Translations under genes and position numbers: made by a program | Part shown: in pieces, positions 1 to 10,700 of the stretch | Layout: every line of letters begins with the position of its first letter | Position numbering within the stretch: the stretch's first letter is position 1 | Notes under the pieces: model-generated | The model's input: only the letters and a program-made list of their open reading frames with translations | The model's database searches: none | Told to the model about the DNA's origin: nothing | Source: Eutreptiella sp. 'Long Island Sound 2002' | Lineage: Eukaryota; Euglenozoa; Euglenophyceae; Eutreptiales; Eutreptiaceae | Direction: 5' to 3' | Length of the DNA: 64,000 nucleotides | Assembly: GCA_964036045.1 (NCBI GenBank) | Contig: OZ038384.1 | Location: forward strand, 99,187,600 to 99,251,599

Positions 1-324
1 CATGTTTCACATTGTATTGCCTGTTTTTGGAATTATGCCATTTTCGCTGTGCATATTTCTGTGTTTCAGCCATGTTTGTTTGCTGAGGAGGCCCGTAGAG
101 GCGAAACCGGTTCAAACCCAATCAATTTCTGAGAGAGACCTTGGCCGTGCCCGTTGCTTGCTTTGGTTTGGAGGTCAGCTTTGGCGTCAACCACAATCAA
201 CGAGAGTGGAAAACATTTTCTTGGGCTTTTTATTTCTATCACAGCTCTGGCTGGATATGGGCGGAGGGGGGGGTATAGGCGTTGACATGCGTGCGAGTAC
301 GGAGACAGGCATGACTATGGATAC

Positions 325-544
325 CTTGCGGCTCTGCACTTTGGCCTGCTCGATAAGCCCGATGATCTTGTCGACCCCGGAGCCCGGTTGGTCGTCCTCA
401 CCGAATCGCGCTGCAACGGGGTCGACGAGGTGCCGGAGAGTGGCCGCTGCCGCAGTCTTGCCCGAGGCGGATGTGCCCGTGATGAACAAGGCGTGCCCCA
501 TCATCGGCGGTGCTGTGCGGCGGCTGCATGGGCACGGCATGGGG
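325..544 (-). CDS. Internal exon of a P-loop NTPase
   Basis: A 220-nt minus-strand exon is bounded by a pyrimidine-rich acceptor (CTGTCTTTTGTCAG, exon begins at 544) and a donor CGCAAG|GTATCC (exon ends at 325). Its open frame contains LFITGTSASGKT, a textbook Walker A motif (GxxxxGKT) on a hydrophobic beta strand, followed by a helix-like stretch and VDKIIGLIEQAKVQSRK. This is what an AAA/ORC-like or other P-loop ATPase looks like just after its nucleotide-binding loop. No Walker B is present in this exon, and the remaining exons lie off the window or are not recognisable. ATP or GTP binding is well supported by the motif; the particular family is not. The next 324 bases to the window edge hold no second exon I can support. 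Confidence 0.55.
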
Positions 545-783
545 CTGACAAAAGACAGGAAAGGCCCCTGCCCAAGGCTCTGAGCAGCGGAATGCGAACA
601 CGGCCTCCCTCTGCTGCATCCAGAGAAAGGTACTCCCTGGCGGCTGTTCACTCACAACCGTTGGAGATCAGCTGTGCATGGTGGTTCGTGGGCTGAACAA
701 CGGGCAAAACCCGACTACTGGGGTAATAATTGGTGGCCCACGGCTGGATGGTCGTTTGGGGCCGTTCTGCCTCAATACTACAG

Positions 784-784
<1 letters not shown>
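545..784. other. Unassigned intronic or upstream DNA
   Basis: This should be the intron or upstream region of the P-loop gene. I see no second exon with both splice sites and no repeat. Confidence 0.3.
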
Positions 785-831
<47 letters not shown>

Positions 832-842
832 GGGAGAGAGAG
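785..842. repeat. (GA)n microsatellite
   Basis: Almost uninterrupted GA dinucleotides with a short GATAAGG interruption near the right end. ORFs crossing it read as Arg-Glu repeats and are not credible. Confidence 0.95.
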
Positions 843-2290
843 CCAAGGAGGGCGGCCTGTTCAAATTCTAGACCCCAACCGGGTGCAAAAACTTTTGGGG
901 GTCTGGGGGGGGGGTTGGTTGGGTTGGGCTGGCGGCCTCATGCAGGAGCAGGCCCTCGGGTGCGGGCTTCCTTCCCTGCCCCACCACGAGGCTGAACAAC
1001 CTGACTGTCCGATTCCAAGGCCGAGCGGACTATCGACAGCCACCAGACCCCACCGAAGCGCAGGTGGGCGGAAGATACCGTCGTCCTGTGTGTAGGCGCG
1101 CGCGCGGGCAGGGGTGTGGGCGGGGGCTGGGCCTTGCGTGTGGGGGGCAAGTGTGGCCTGGTGCTCCAGGCCCGGTGGGGCAGGCCATGGGAGCCTGACG
1201 CTGAGCCCACCGGGGAGTAGTGGGCCAGGGCATCGCATCCTCCTGGTCACAGAGACACGCTGCCTGCCCGTCCCACGACTGCGTACGCACGGGGACGGGT
1301 GTGCGCCGGGCACGACTGGGGGGGACCCGCGCTCCTAGACTGCCTGTTGGCACAGGTGGCGCTGCTGTACTAGCTGGGTCCCGCACTCCCACGGCCTGGG
1401 GCGCTGGTGGCAGGTGGAGGGGTCCCAGGGCGCGCTGAGCGCTTCCCTGCCTTGGGACCTGCCCGGGAAGGTTCCCGGGTGCGGCGCTGCTGCCCCGTTA
1501 GTCCTAGGGGCCCGTAGGGCACACCACCGGACTGGCCCCTCCAAGGGAAGGGGGGGGTGGGGGCATGGGTCGGCAGGTGGCTGTCTGGCCCCCAGGGGTC
1601 GCCCACAACTGCACTGCAGTGCACGGGGCTGTGCTGGCCTAGGCGTGTGTGATGAGGTTGGAGGGGCGCGTGCACACCTGGAGGTTCCCTGGGCAGGCCA
1701 CCCTAGGGATGCCCACAGCGGTCAAGCTGTGAGCCCTTCACAGCCTCCACTTTTCAGGCCCTGAGGGCGCCGACTCCGTGCACCCCTCCCGTCGGGGGCG
1801 CAGGCTGGGGGGGTTGAGTGGTGGATGGGTCTACCTGTCCGTTCATTGGCCTATGGTGTTCACTTGTTTGGGAGAGGAGGACCACCTGCTGGGTTACCAT
1901 GCGGGTCCCAGATCCCGATGTACTCGTCATTCAGCGTCCGCCCCTTTTCCGCGAGGGGAGGGACCTCGTTCACCATGTGCCGGCCTGCAGTGAGGGCGCG
2001 AGGGCATGCTGGGGGGGGGGGGGTCTGCTTTTGGTCCCGCCCCATTTCTGTTGGGGGGGGGGGATAGGGGCAGCAAAAAGTCTGCTCCCCAGTTTCCTGG
2101 TCCCCAAGGGGAACCAGCCCACGGCCTGCACCCTCGCTTTGTGGTGGCTGAAATTTGGGCCGACAGAGGTCTGGGGGGGGGGGAGGGGGAGGGGGTAGGT
2201 GGGTCGGCCGGTCAGCCGCCGCGGTCCCTAGAGGGGGGTCAGTGGGTACCCAACATACGTACCTCAACATGATCCCCATGACGCGCTGAT
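843..2290. other. GC-rich unassigned region with G runs
   Basis: Strongly GC-rich sequence with many G runs of 7-11 (around 905, 1551, 2012, 2053, 2172). Overlapping open frames on both strands are what high GC content alone gives, and none has a recognisable motif or a convincing pair of splice sites. Confidence 0.4.
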
Positions 2291-3139
2291 CATTTTGAAC
2301 ATACACAAATGGGGGAAAATTTTTTTTCGGAAAAAATTTGCCCATTGGCTCAGGCTCCTATCAGCCAACGTCAGACCCGGAGGTCAGGTCAGGGGTCAAA
2401 AAACTTTCTGTGTTTTTCAAACATTTTTGAATTCTCCACAAAATTCTGAGCATTTTGAGTGTGGACACATAGGGTGAAAAAAAAAATATACCCCCTCAGG
2501 AAGGGCAAAAAAAAAATTTTCGGCGCCTTTGGCGCCAACCCTTTCCCCCAAAATCTCAAATTGGAGAAAGACGGGTTCGAAAACTTTGGGGGGGTCTGGA
2601 ATTCGAACAGGCCGCCCCCCTTGGAGAGAGCGAGAGAAAAAGAAAACTGACTACTGAGCGGGGTCAGACGTTTAGCAAATCTCCAATCCTGGATGCAAGC
2701 CTGTGTGACACCATTTTCCAGGCCCCCTCTCAGACAATGTTCCGATTCTCTATGGTTCTGGCGAGACTCACCAAAGGAAGTATGCATGCAACAAAGCCTG
2801 CTGTGTGGCCCTGTGTGTTCGATTGCACGTTAGACCAGCGCTTTTGATGCAAAGGGAATAAGGCTATAGCAAATAAGAATGGTGTACACGGCGGAGTCTT
2901 CAGCTCTCTGTTCCTCTCTAAATCTTTCACTTGATGTCTATGCAGATGGTAGGGCTTATGTATTCGTGGTCGTCACTGAAACACGACTCGGCAACAGGCC
3001 TTCTGTTTGGAATGTGAAAGCTGCATAATTCTTCAGCGCCTTTCCTTGCAAACAGTTCCTCCTACCTGGTGGTCCGGGTACATGATGCGGGGAGAGAAAT
3101 GGTGTTGAGGGAGGAGGTGTTCTGAGGCGTTAATGATGC
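2291..3139. other. AT-richer unassigned region
   Basis: A-rich and T-rich runs, no gene recognised. It contains one short hairpin next to an A/T run (listed separately) and ends where a GTGTTCC minisatellite begins. Confidence 0.35.
2507..2536. other. GGCGCC stem-loop beside an A/T run
   Basis: A run AAAAAAAAATTTT is followed directly by CGGCGCCTTTGGCGCC, a perfect 6-bp GGCGCC stem with a 3-nt loop. The same arrangement recurs at 19613-19640 with TTC as loop. Read on the minus strand it is a GC stem followed by an A-then-T run, which resembles an intrinsic terminator; in a nuclear genome this is only a structural resemblance. Confidence 0.5.
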
Positions 3140-4078
3140 GGGTCAAAGTGGTCCGGGGGGATAGTGTTCCGGGGGCATAGTGTTCAGGGGAATAGTGTTC
3201 CTAGGACATAGTGTTCCAGGGGCACAGTGTTCCGGGGGGAAAGTGTTCCAGGGGCATAGTGGTCTGGGGACAAAGCGTTCTAGGGGCGTAGTGTTCCAGG
3301 GGCCAAGTGGTCCGGGGGCATAGTGTTCAGGGGAATAGTGTTCCGGGGGCATAGTGCTCCGGGGGCATAGTGTTCCAGGGGCACAGTGTTCCAGGGGGAA
3401 CATGTTCCAGGGGCATAGTGGTCTAGGGACAAAGCGTTTTAGGGGCGTAGTGTTCCAGGGGCCAAGTGTTCCGGGGGCGGAGTATTCCGGAGGCATAGTA
3501 TTCTGGAACACGATGCCCCCGGAACACTATGCCCCCGGAACACTGTGTCCCGGGAACACCGGAGGCATGGTGTTGCAGGGGCACAGTGTTCCGAGGGCAT
3601 AGTGTTCCAGGGACATAGTGTTGCGGGGGCATAGTGTTCTGGGGGCACAGTGTTCCGGGGGGAAAGTGTTCCAGGGGCATAGTGGTCTGGGGACAAAGCG
3701 TTCTAGGGGCGTAGTGTTCCAGGGGCCAAGTGGTCCGGGGGCATAGTGTTCAGGGGAATAGTGTTCCGGGGGCATAGTGCTCCGGGGGCATAGTGTTCCA
3801 GGGGCACAGTGTTCCAGGGGGAACGTGTTCCAGGGGCATAGTGGTCTAGGGACAAAGCGTTTTAGGGGCGTAGTGTTCCAGGGGCCAAGTGTTCCGGGGG
3901 CGGAGTATTCCGGAGGCATAGTATTCTGGAACACGATGCCCCCGGAACACTATGCCCCCGGAACACTGTGTCCCGGGAACACCGGAGGCATGGTGTTGCA
4001 GGGGCACAGTGTTCCGAGGGCATAGTGTTCCAGGGACATAGTGTTGCGGGGGCATAGTGTTCTGGGGGCATAGGGCCC
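3140..4078. repeat. GTGTTCC minisatellite with 423-bp higher-order repeat
   Basis: About fifty diverged units of roughly 18-20 bp built on CATAGTGTTCCGGGGG. A higher-order period is visible: the block from about 3241 recurs from about 3663 (offset 423 bp) almost unchanged. Inside each 423-bp block one stretch (near 3508-3560 and 3931-3983) runs in the opposite orientation, as CCCCCGGAACACTATG, so each block can fold back on itself. Because 423 is divisible by three, long open frames run through it; they are products of the repeat. Confidence 0.92.
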
Positions 4079-4079
4079 T

Positions 4080-4545
4080 TCCAGGCATCTCCAGACACCC
4101 AGAGGGACGCTGTAGACCTCCTCCACCGGCCTCCTCCACACACCCCCAGGACCCTGGAGAACCTCCTCCGGAAATCTGCAGGACCCCGGAGGACCTCCAC
4201 CAGCCTCCTCCAGAAACCTGGATCGGCATGGAGGACCCTCTCCAGCCTGCTCCAGAAATCCAAAGGAGGGCAGAAGACCTCCTCCGACCTCCTCTGGACA
4301 GCCAGCGGAGCCTAGAGGACCTCCTCCAGTCGCCTGCAAACACCCAAAGGACCCTGGAGGACCTCCTCCGACCTCATTCAGACACCCGGAGGACCACGGA
4401 GTATCTCGTTCGGCACTCCGCTGGCCTCCGCCGAAAACCTGCACGACCCCGGAGGACCTTCGGGGCCTCCTCTGCACACTTGGAGGACCCCAGAGGACCT
4501 CCTCCCCCTCCTTCAGACACCCGGGGGACCTCCTGCAGCCTCGTG
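4080..4545. repeat. 48-bp minisatellite (CCTCCTCC-rich)
   Basis: Diverged tandem units of about 48 bp around GGACCTCCTCCRACCTC. On the plus strand the period equals 16 codons and gives a repeating peptide of the type RTLEDLLRPxxDTQR. It abuts the GTGTTCC minisatellite. I treat the open frame (4057-4608) as a repeat artefact, since it has no recognised domain and runs from one repeat into the next. Confidence 0.85.
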
Positions 4546-4718
4546 CGGAAGCGGGAGCTTGGCGCTCTTGTTCCCTCCACTACCCCTCATCAATTGACAC
4601 CCAGGTAACACTCCGCCAAGAGGTTTGGGCATGCTAATTCCCATCATGGACCACTTGCAGCAGAGGCGAGATCGCCACTGTAAAGCTTTGTATGTCCAGC
4701 GGCGAAGGACCACCGCAT

Positions 4719-5100
4719 TCACGACTGTTGCAAATTCGAAGGTATCTGGGGGTGTTGTTGCACGGTGCGCACACGGTGCGGCACCTTTTTGATGTTTGTG
4801 GAGATTTTACCGAGTGAAGAGGCGCACCGCGAACCGCTTTGGCCGGTGATCCCAAATGCTTGCGGATGGTCGCCAGAGGCCTTTGGATGATACCTGGTGT
4901 ATATCAAAACTTTGCACAGTGCACGCGCGGTGCGCGCAACACCCTCCTTGTGGTAAGACCCTATGTGCCGGCAAATCATGTGTCATATTGTGTGACAGTT
5001 GTTCGTAAGCCTCTTCCAGAAAGGCCGGGTGCACCACTGCATGCCCCAGGTACTGAAATTGAGGGTCGCGCACTACAATCAAGTCCCACCGCCATACCAA
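4719..5100 (-). pseudogene. Degenerate coding-like sequence, function unknown
   Basis: Two overlapping minus-strand frames look protein-like in turn: the upstream part reads PQFQYLGHAVVHPAFLEEAY and the downstream part, in another frame, reads CRHIGSYHKEGVARTARALC. The switch near 4960-4985 suggests one ancestral frame broken by an indel. I do not recognise the family; a decayed transposable-element protein is plausible given the surroundings, but nothing in it is diagnostic. Confidence 0.3.
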
Positions 5101-5477
5101 CTCCTCCTTCTTCCATTCCTATCGCCACACATGGAGCTCAGTCTTAAATCTAAACCCTCGTGGGGTTGCTATTTGCGTCCGCTCATGTAGGGCCTCCTGC
5201 AGGCTGCAGTTGCTTGCGGTCGTTGCCCCTGATGACAATGGAGATGCTGAGGGACCGACGGGCATGGCTTGGGGGGGTACTTGTGCCACGCATGCACCGC
5301 AGACAACTTTTGCCTGCTCTCATTGCGAGGTCACATGGAACGTCCTCATTGTTACCCCCTCCGAAAACGGCCCCAAAAGAGAGCCAACCCATGGGCCACA
5401 TGAATATGTATAGACACCCTCCTTCCCACGGAGATGGTGCAATCAAGAGCCAAATAGAACCACTTGCTTGCCCCACG

Positions 5478-5775
5478 CTGTATAGCCCAATGGCCACGCC
5501 GCGCATGCGCGCCGCGGCAAGTGCTCCCCCCTTACCTGACAGCACCAAACATGCAAGCAAAGTCTGAAAACAAACCGGGTCCACACCCTTAGAACAACAG
5601 CCAGCGCAAGTGGCGAATGCAACCACAACTGTCAAAGCGGCGAAGGTCAAGGCAACGGCGATCGGTTGCAAGATCGAGACAGCAAATAAAGCAAGGGAGG
5701 GGGTGTTTGTCTCTATCTTTGGCCAATCAAGGCGGGGTTTTGTGGGCGATCCCCGGACCCCCTTGGCCTTTGCGG
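5478..5775. repeat. Direct repeat DR-1, left copy
   Basis: About 300 bp beginning CTGTATAGCCCAATGGCC and ending in a CGGACCCCCTTGGCC-type segment. It matches 6641-6946 nearly throughout in the same orientation. Both copies begin with TG and enclose 865 bp, so a small LTR or TRIM element is one explanation. No primer-binding site, purine tract or target duplication could be settled. Confidence 0.85.
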
Positions 5776-6640
5776 TTACCTGTGGTGGCTGATGGCAAAT
5801 GCGCAAAGGCACTTAAGCAGGACCAAAATAAGGGTTCAGAAAACTAAAGGTCCAATAGCAAGTCCTGCAAGTAGCAAACCAATGGGAAAATGGAGCCAAT
5901 GCAGAAACCCCCTGCTTCCCTGTTTCACACAAGTAACCGAAACCAAGTAACCGATACCAGCCAAAACCTCAAAATGGGGCCCCATTGACAAGACCCACAA
6001 ACACCGACCCATGTAGATCCGGGGCACAAATGGTGATGGCATCAATGCGATGCGGCCACTCCGATTTGGCCTTTTTGATTGTGCCCACAAATCCCGGCGC
6101 CTGTGACAAATCACTTTATGGTGGCTCATGAGCTGCCCTGTCAACAGGGCAAGGGCAGCTTTTCCAAACCCGGTTTTGGAGGGCTGTACCTCACCCCCAA
6201 ACACTCCATTGTATGGACTATCCGTCACCACCTCCATAAACGGATGAACACAGCTCATTTTGAGCCCCCAGGTGGGCGATACCCAAGTGCACCTACGAGA
6301 ACCGAGTGGGTACTCTGCCCGTGAGGGTAGGGAGTGGGCCCTGTTGCGATGGGACCGTTTCGCCGATGCACCGACACAGGGCCCTGCCTGCAGAGGACCT
6401 ATCAGACCGCCACAGATCACCCTTGTCTGACACCCTCTGCCCCTGTTTTGCTATTGTCTCCCCTCACGGACCAATGGCTGAGCCGAGCGCGTGCGTCATC
6501 ACGGTAAGTCGCTCCTCTGCAAGAGCCACGCAGTCCATGCCCTGCACCCCATGGCTAACCCGCATATTTGGGCTCAAGGGCCACCGTGGCTGTCAGCCGA
6601 CCAAAGGCGGCTGAGGGTTAGCGGACAGGTTAGCGGACGG
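5776..6640. other. Interval between the DR-1 copies
   Basis: No gene recognised. The longest open frame (minus, 5836-6420) shows no motif I can name. Confidence 0.3.
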
Positions 6641-6946
6641 CTGTATAGCCCAATGGCCACGCCGCGCATGCGCGCCGCGGCAAGTGCTCCCCCCTTACCG
6701 GACAGCACCAAACATGCAAGGAAAGGCTGAAAACAAACCGGGCCCATACACTTAGAACGACAGCCGGTGCAACCAGTGCAAGTGGCGAATGCAACCACAA
6801 CTGTCAAAGCGGCGAAGGTCAAGGTAACGGCGATCGGTTGCAAGATCGAGACAGCGGACAAAACAAGAAACAGGGTGTTTGTGCTTTATCTTTGGCCAGT
6901 CAAGGCGGGGTTTTCTGGATTCCCGGACCCCCCTGGCCATTGCGGA
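6641..6946. repeat. Direct repeat DR-1, right copy
   Basis: Second copy of the element at 5478-5775. It differs by scattered substitutions and a few short indels (for example an extra GCAACCA-type segment near 6770). A minus-strand frame with a hydrophobic stretch (AVTLTFAALTVVVAFATC) stays open in both copies, but two recent copies keep the same frame open without selection. Confidence 0.85.
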
Positions 6947-7105
6947 CAGTTATAAATGGCGGACCAACTACATTTGATGGCGCCTAGCGGCGTGTCAGTG
7001 AGTATTCAATGATCAATGGCTGGCGGTGGACACTTCATCGATAGCAGTCATGGCGGCAGTTTGCAGTATTTGGGTCAGTGGGCGTAAGTTACTGGGGAAG
7101 CCGGA

Positions 7106-7735
7106 TAAAGGAAGACAACAAATTTGCCTTTCTAAATCAGGCATCTAAGGCAACTAAGGCAATAAGTGCCTCCCTTTTCATGTGCATGTGTGTTGGAGGC
7201 TTCTGTACAAAAATCAGTATAAGTAAATATGAAGGTGCACATCATCCTCAGGGGACAGGGGGGTCAAGGCAAAAGTGAGGGGTCATGGCAGAGGGGTATT
7301 GAGCAGCAACAGCGGCCCATGGGAACACTCTACAGTGCTGATGGGCTGCCGGGCCTTCAACAACTGGACCTTAGAGACTTTTATTACAAGAACCAGCTGC
7401 GGTTTTCCAGCGTCAAAGGTAAAGGAAGACAACACATTTGCCTTCCTAAATCAGGCAGCTAAGGCAACTAAGGCAATAAGTGCCTCCCTTTTCATGTGCA
7501 TGTGTGTTGGAGGCTTCTAAAATAACAAAAATCAGTATAAGTAAATGTGAAGGTGCACATCATCCTCATGGGACAGGGGGCTCAAAGCAAAAGTTAAGGG
7601 TCATGGCAGAGGGGTATTGAGCAGCACCAGCGGCCCATGGGAACACTCTACAGTGCTGATGGGCTGCGGGGCCTTCCACAACTGGACCTTGGAGACTTTT
7701 AATACAAGAACCAGCTGCGGTTTTCCAGCGTCATC
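7106..7735. repeat. Tandem duplication of the 3' end of the downstream gene
   Basis: Two units of about 315 bp, 7106-7421 and 7422-7735, begin with AAAGGAAGACAACA and share nearly every base. The right unit carries the last codons of the minus-strand gene that ends at 7601. The left unit carries a second copy of those codons (AGKPQLVLVIKVSKVQLLKA) plus stop. The break is exact: the shared sequence ends at TTTTCCAGCGTCA, followed by the gene body in one copy and by the next unit in the other. A 3' exon and its untranslated region were therefore duplicated downstream of the intact gene. Confidence 0.85.
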
Positions 7736-10700
7736 ATCCTCCTCCTCCCCGCCTGACGGAGTGCCACGCCCGCCTTTTGGGCTGGACAATGATGACCCAG
7801 TCACTGCTTCCGTGTCCTCCTTCGGCAGATCCTCGGTGGCGGCTGCGGACAACTCCAAATCATCGTCGTCACCTGCCGCCTTCTCTGGCTCCGAGGTTTC
7901 GCCTGCAGCGTGACCCTGGAACAATTCGGCCCCTTCTTCCCCTTTCTCCACATCGTCGTTGATGATGTTAAAGATCTTGGTCCCCAGGGTATTGCTGTCG
8001 ACGATCCTCTTTTTCCTCTTCCTCTTGTGCTTCCGAGCGTTATTTTGCGGACTGTCTGCTTGCGATTGTCTGGAATCGTTCGGGGACAGCACGCTGTCGC
8101 CGGTCCGCGCGTCCAGCTTCAGCACCGACTTCGTCTCCAGCGGGTACAGCCCCTGCACAACGGCCCCTGTCCACGCCTCTTTCTGCGCGTTCCCCTGCGC
8201 TTCCATCACGAGGGGCTGCAATGTGACGTCCACTTCACGAAGAGTCAAGACGTTGTATTTCTGCGCCAATGTGATAACCAGTTTCGACTCCTTCAAATAC
8301 TTGAGGAAGGCGTTGGGATCGGCACTGTACACATGGAAAAACTTCTCGGCATCGAACACTAGGGGGCCGTGCTTGAACAGCTGAAAGCTCTCGTGCCGCA
8401 CCTCGTGACCAAACAGCGCGTATGTCACCACCCAACTCTCGTCCACTGCCGAGAACACGTCGATCACTGTCTGGACGTGCACCTGCACGCACCACACAGA
8501 CAGAGGAAGGCCTTGGCTGCCCAGCAGCTGCCGCACTCTCGACGGCACACCGCCACCGCCGCTGGGGGCCGCATGGGGGGGGCGCGCGTTGCGGCATGAA
8601 GCGGAGTGGTCCGCGTTCCGTGGCAGTCCTGCCACGCCGGCCCCCTCCTGCGGGTGGGCTGGTGTTTCTTGAAGAGGCTCGGGGCTGTGGGGATGCTTCG
8701 GGCCTGGTTGGCCGTCAGAGAAATGGCTGGTCTTGCGCTGCGGGGGCGTGGGTCTGCAAGGCTCGTCGAAGGGGGAATCCCTGTACGCCCTGTCCGCTGC
8801 GGTGGGTTTTGGGCTACTTTTGCCCTGCAGCAAAGCCGATGACACCGCCAATGACCCCGTCTTCAGCTGCACCGTTTGCCGGGGCTGGGCTGATGCTGCG
8901 GCCTGCGCACTCTTACCACGCGGCTGCGGGCGCCCGCGGGTGCCTTTGGGCGCCTCCGACACCCGACGCTGCGTCTTCGTGGGCCTCCAGCCCTGAAAGG
9001 CCTCCCTCATTGGGGTCGAGTAGCCTCCCCGCTTTTTCGGGCCTTCCCGAGGCGAGCCCTTGTCCTCTGCCGACTTGATGGGCGGTCCCGGATCGGCTCC
9101 TCTGCTAATGACGAGCTGCATCCATTCCGCAGGCAGCGGGTCGACGCTGAAGAAGTCCTCCGCTGGCACCCAAACGCCGTGGGGACTCTTCTTCAAAGCA
9201 ATATCGTCTACAGGGATAGTCCGCCCGCGGATGATGCCGAGGGTGGCCTTGAGGGAGCACAACTGAGAGGAGGGCAGTGAAAAGAACTTCACGTAATCCA
9301 GCTTCTCAATGAGGCCACCCTCAAACTGGTGGAGCGGCAGCCGGCAGTGCCCGAGACTGCCTGCCCCAGGCTGCCAAAGGTGAACCACGAGGTCTTCTTG
9401 CTGCTGGAGGAAGTGCCTCAGCTCAGCATTGATCCCTTTGCCTTTTGGCTCTGCGGGGGTAAATTTGGGCTCCACATTTGCAAAGCTCTTGGCCCCGAGG
9501 GATAGCGGAGACATGGGGGACATGGTCTTGGGGGACGTGGCCGGGCACTGGGCGTTGAAGGGAGAGTGCGGGGGTGACTTGGCATCCTCTGGGACTGGGG
9601 ATGTGAAGAAATGAAACACCCGAATCTTGTTGAGAGGGAGGCTGGTGGGGTTTGCGGGGTCCAGGGCCATGCGGATGGGCAACTTCAGAGTGGTGAACAG
9701 GAAATCGAGCTTCAGGTACAGAGGACCTTCGATGTTGGAGGGCACGTGGTGGATTTCATAAAAGAAGAGCAGCAGGCGGTACATTGTCATGAGATTGGGC
9801 GCAGGGGCTTGCAGCAGCGGGGTGCCCGGCACTCGGGACTTTTTTGGACTTTCTGCGCAAGGATCCGGCGACAAAGTGTGGCAGCCAGTGGCTTGGATGA
9901 GCTGCCTGCGCTTTTTGTTGAAGGCTGCAAGGACACTTGCAATCTGCCGCTGTTCTGAATCAACCGGGATGCCAATCACCTTTGCAAAAAGGAGCTCTGC
10001 CTGCTCCAGCTTCTGCTCCTGTGTATACAGGTCAAAGCACGACTTGCACACCCGGAGCGGTTGGTACCACAGCGCAGTTTGAGCGACTCTGAACTCAGGT
10101 CGGTCGAACCAAGCCAAATGCCTGCCGTGCTGCTTGAGATGCTGCTCCATGTCATGAATCATCTTCAGGGTCAATGAGAACTCCAATTCTTGAGGGCGGT
10201 GAGGAACGTTGCAAATCGCGCACACGTGGGTGCGCATGACATGAGCCTTCTTCTTCCCAATCCGTCCGGGAGCACCGGGCATGTGGCTGACCAGGCACTC
10301 TGGCGCCAGTGTAAAAGCCTTGGTTTGGATGTACCACCAAACGCCATCCTGATCTTTAATGAAGTCCGCCACGAAGGTCTGGAATTTGGGCTTGGGCTTG
10401 ACTGTGTTTGTCACAAGGGCTATCAGCTCCTTGGCCATCCCGAACAACTCCTCCAGAGCCTTGCCTTTCATCTTGAAGATGTTGAGGCTGTTGGGGACTT
10501 CGGAGCTCGCTAGCCACCGCTTTGAGCTGTCTTTCTCCTTGTGAACCTCGTCGTACTTGATTTTGTTCCCAATCTGGTATGCATAGCACCCCTTCCCATT
10601 CAGCCACACAAGGCGGGTGATAGTCGCTGTCGGACCCTTGCTTTTGACGAACCGCTGAACGACGGTCACCTGAGAATATTGAAGATTGGTGACGTTGAGG

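Noticed and set aside
2507-2536. Bacterial-type intrinsic terminator
   Set aside because: The region is a eukaryotic nuclear genome; the hairpin and A/T run are reported only as a recurring structure.
3140-4078. CRISPR array
   Set aside because: Repeats are contiguous and diverged with no unique spacers of constant length.
3143-4477. Long Pro/Thr/Leu or Gly/Val-rich open frames on both strands
   Set aside because: They follow the period of the minisatellites (423 and 48 bp, both multiples of three) and have no start context or domain.
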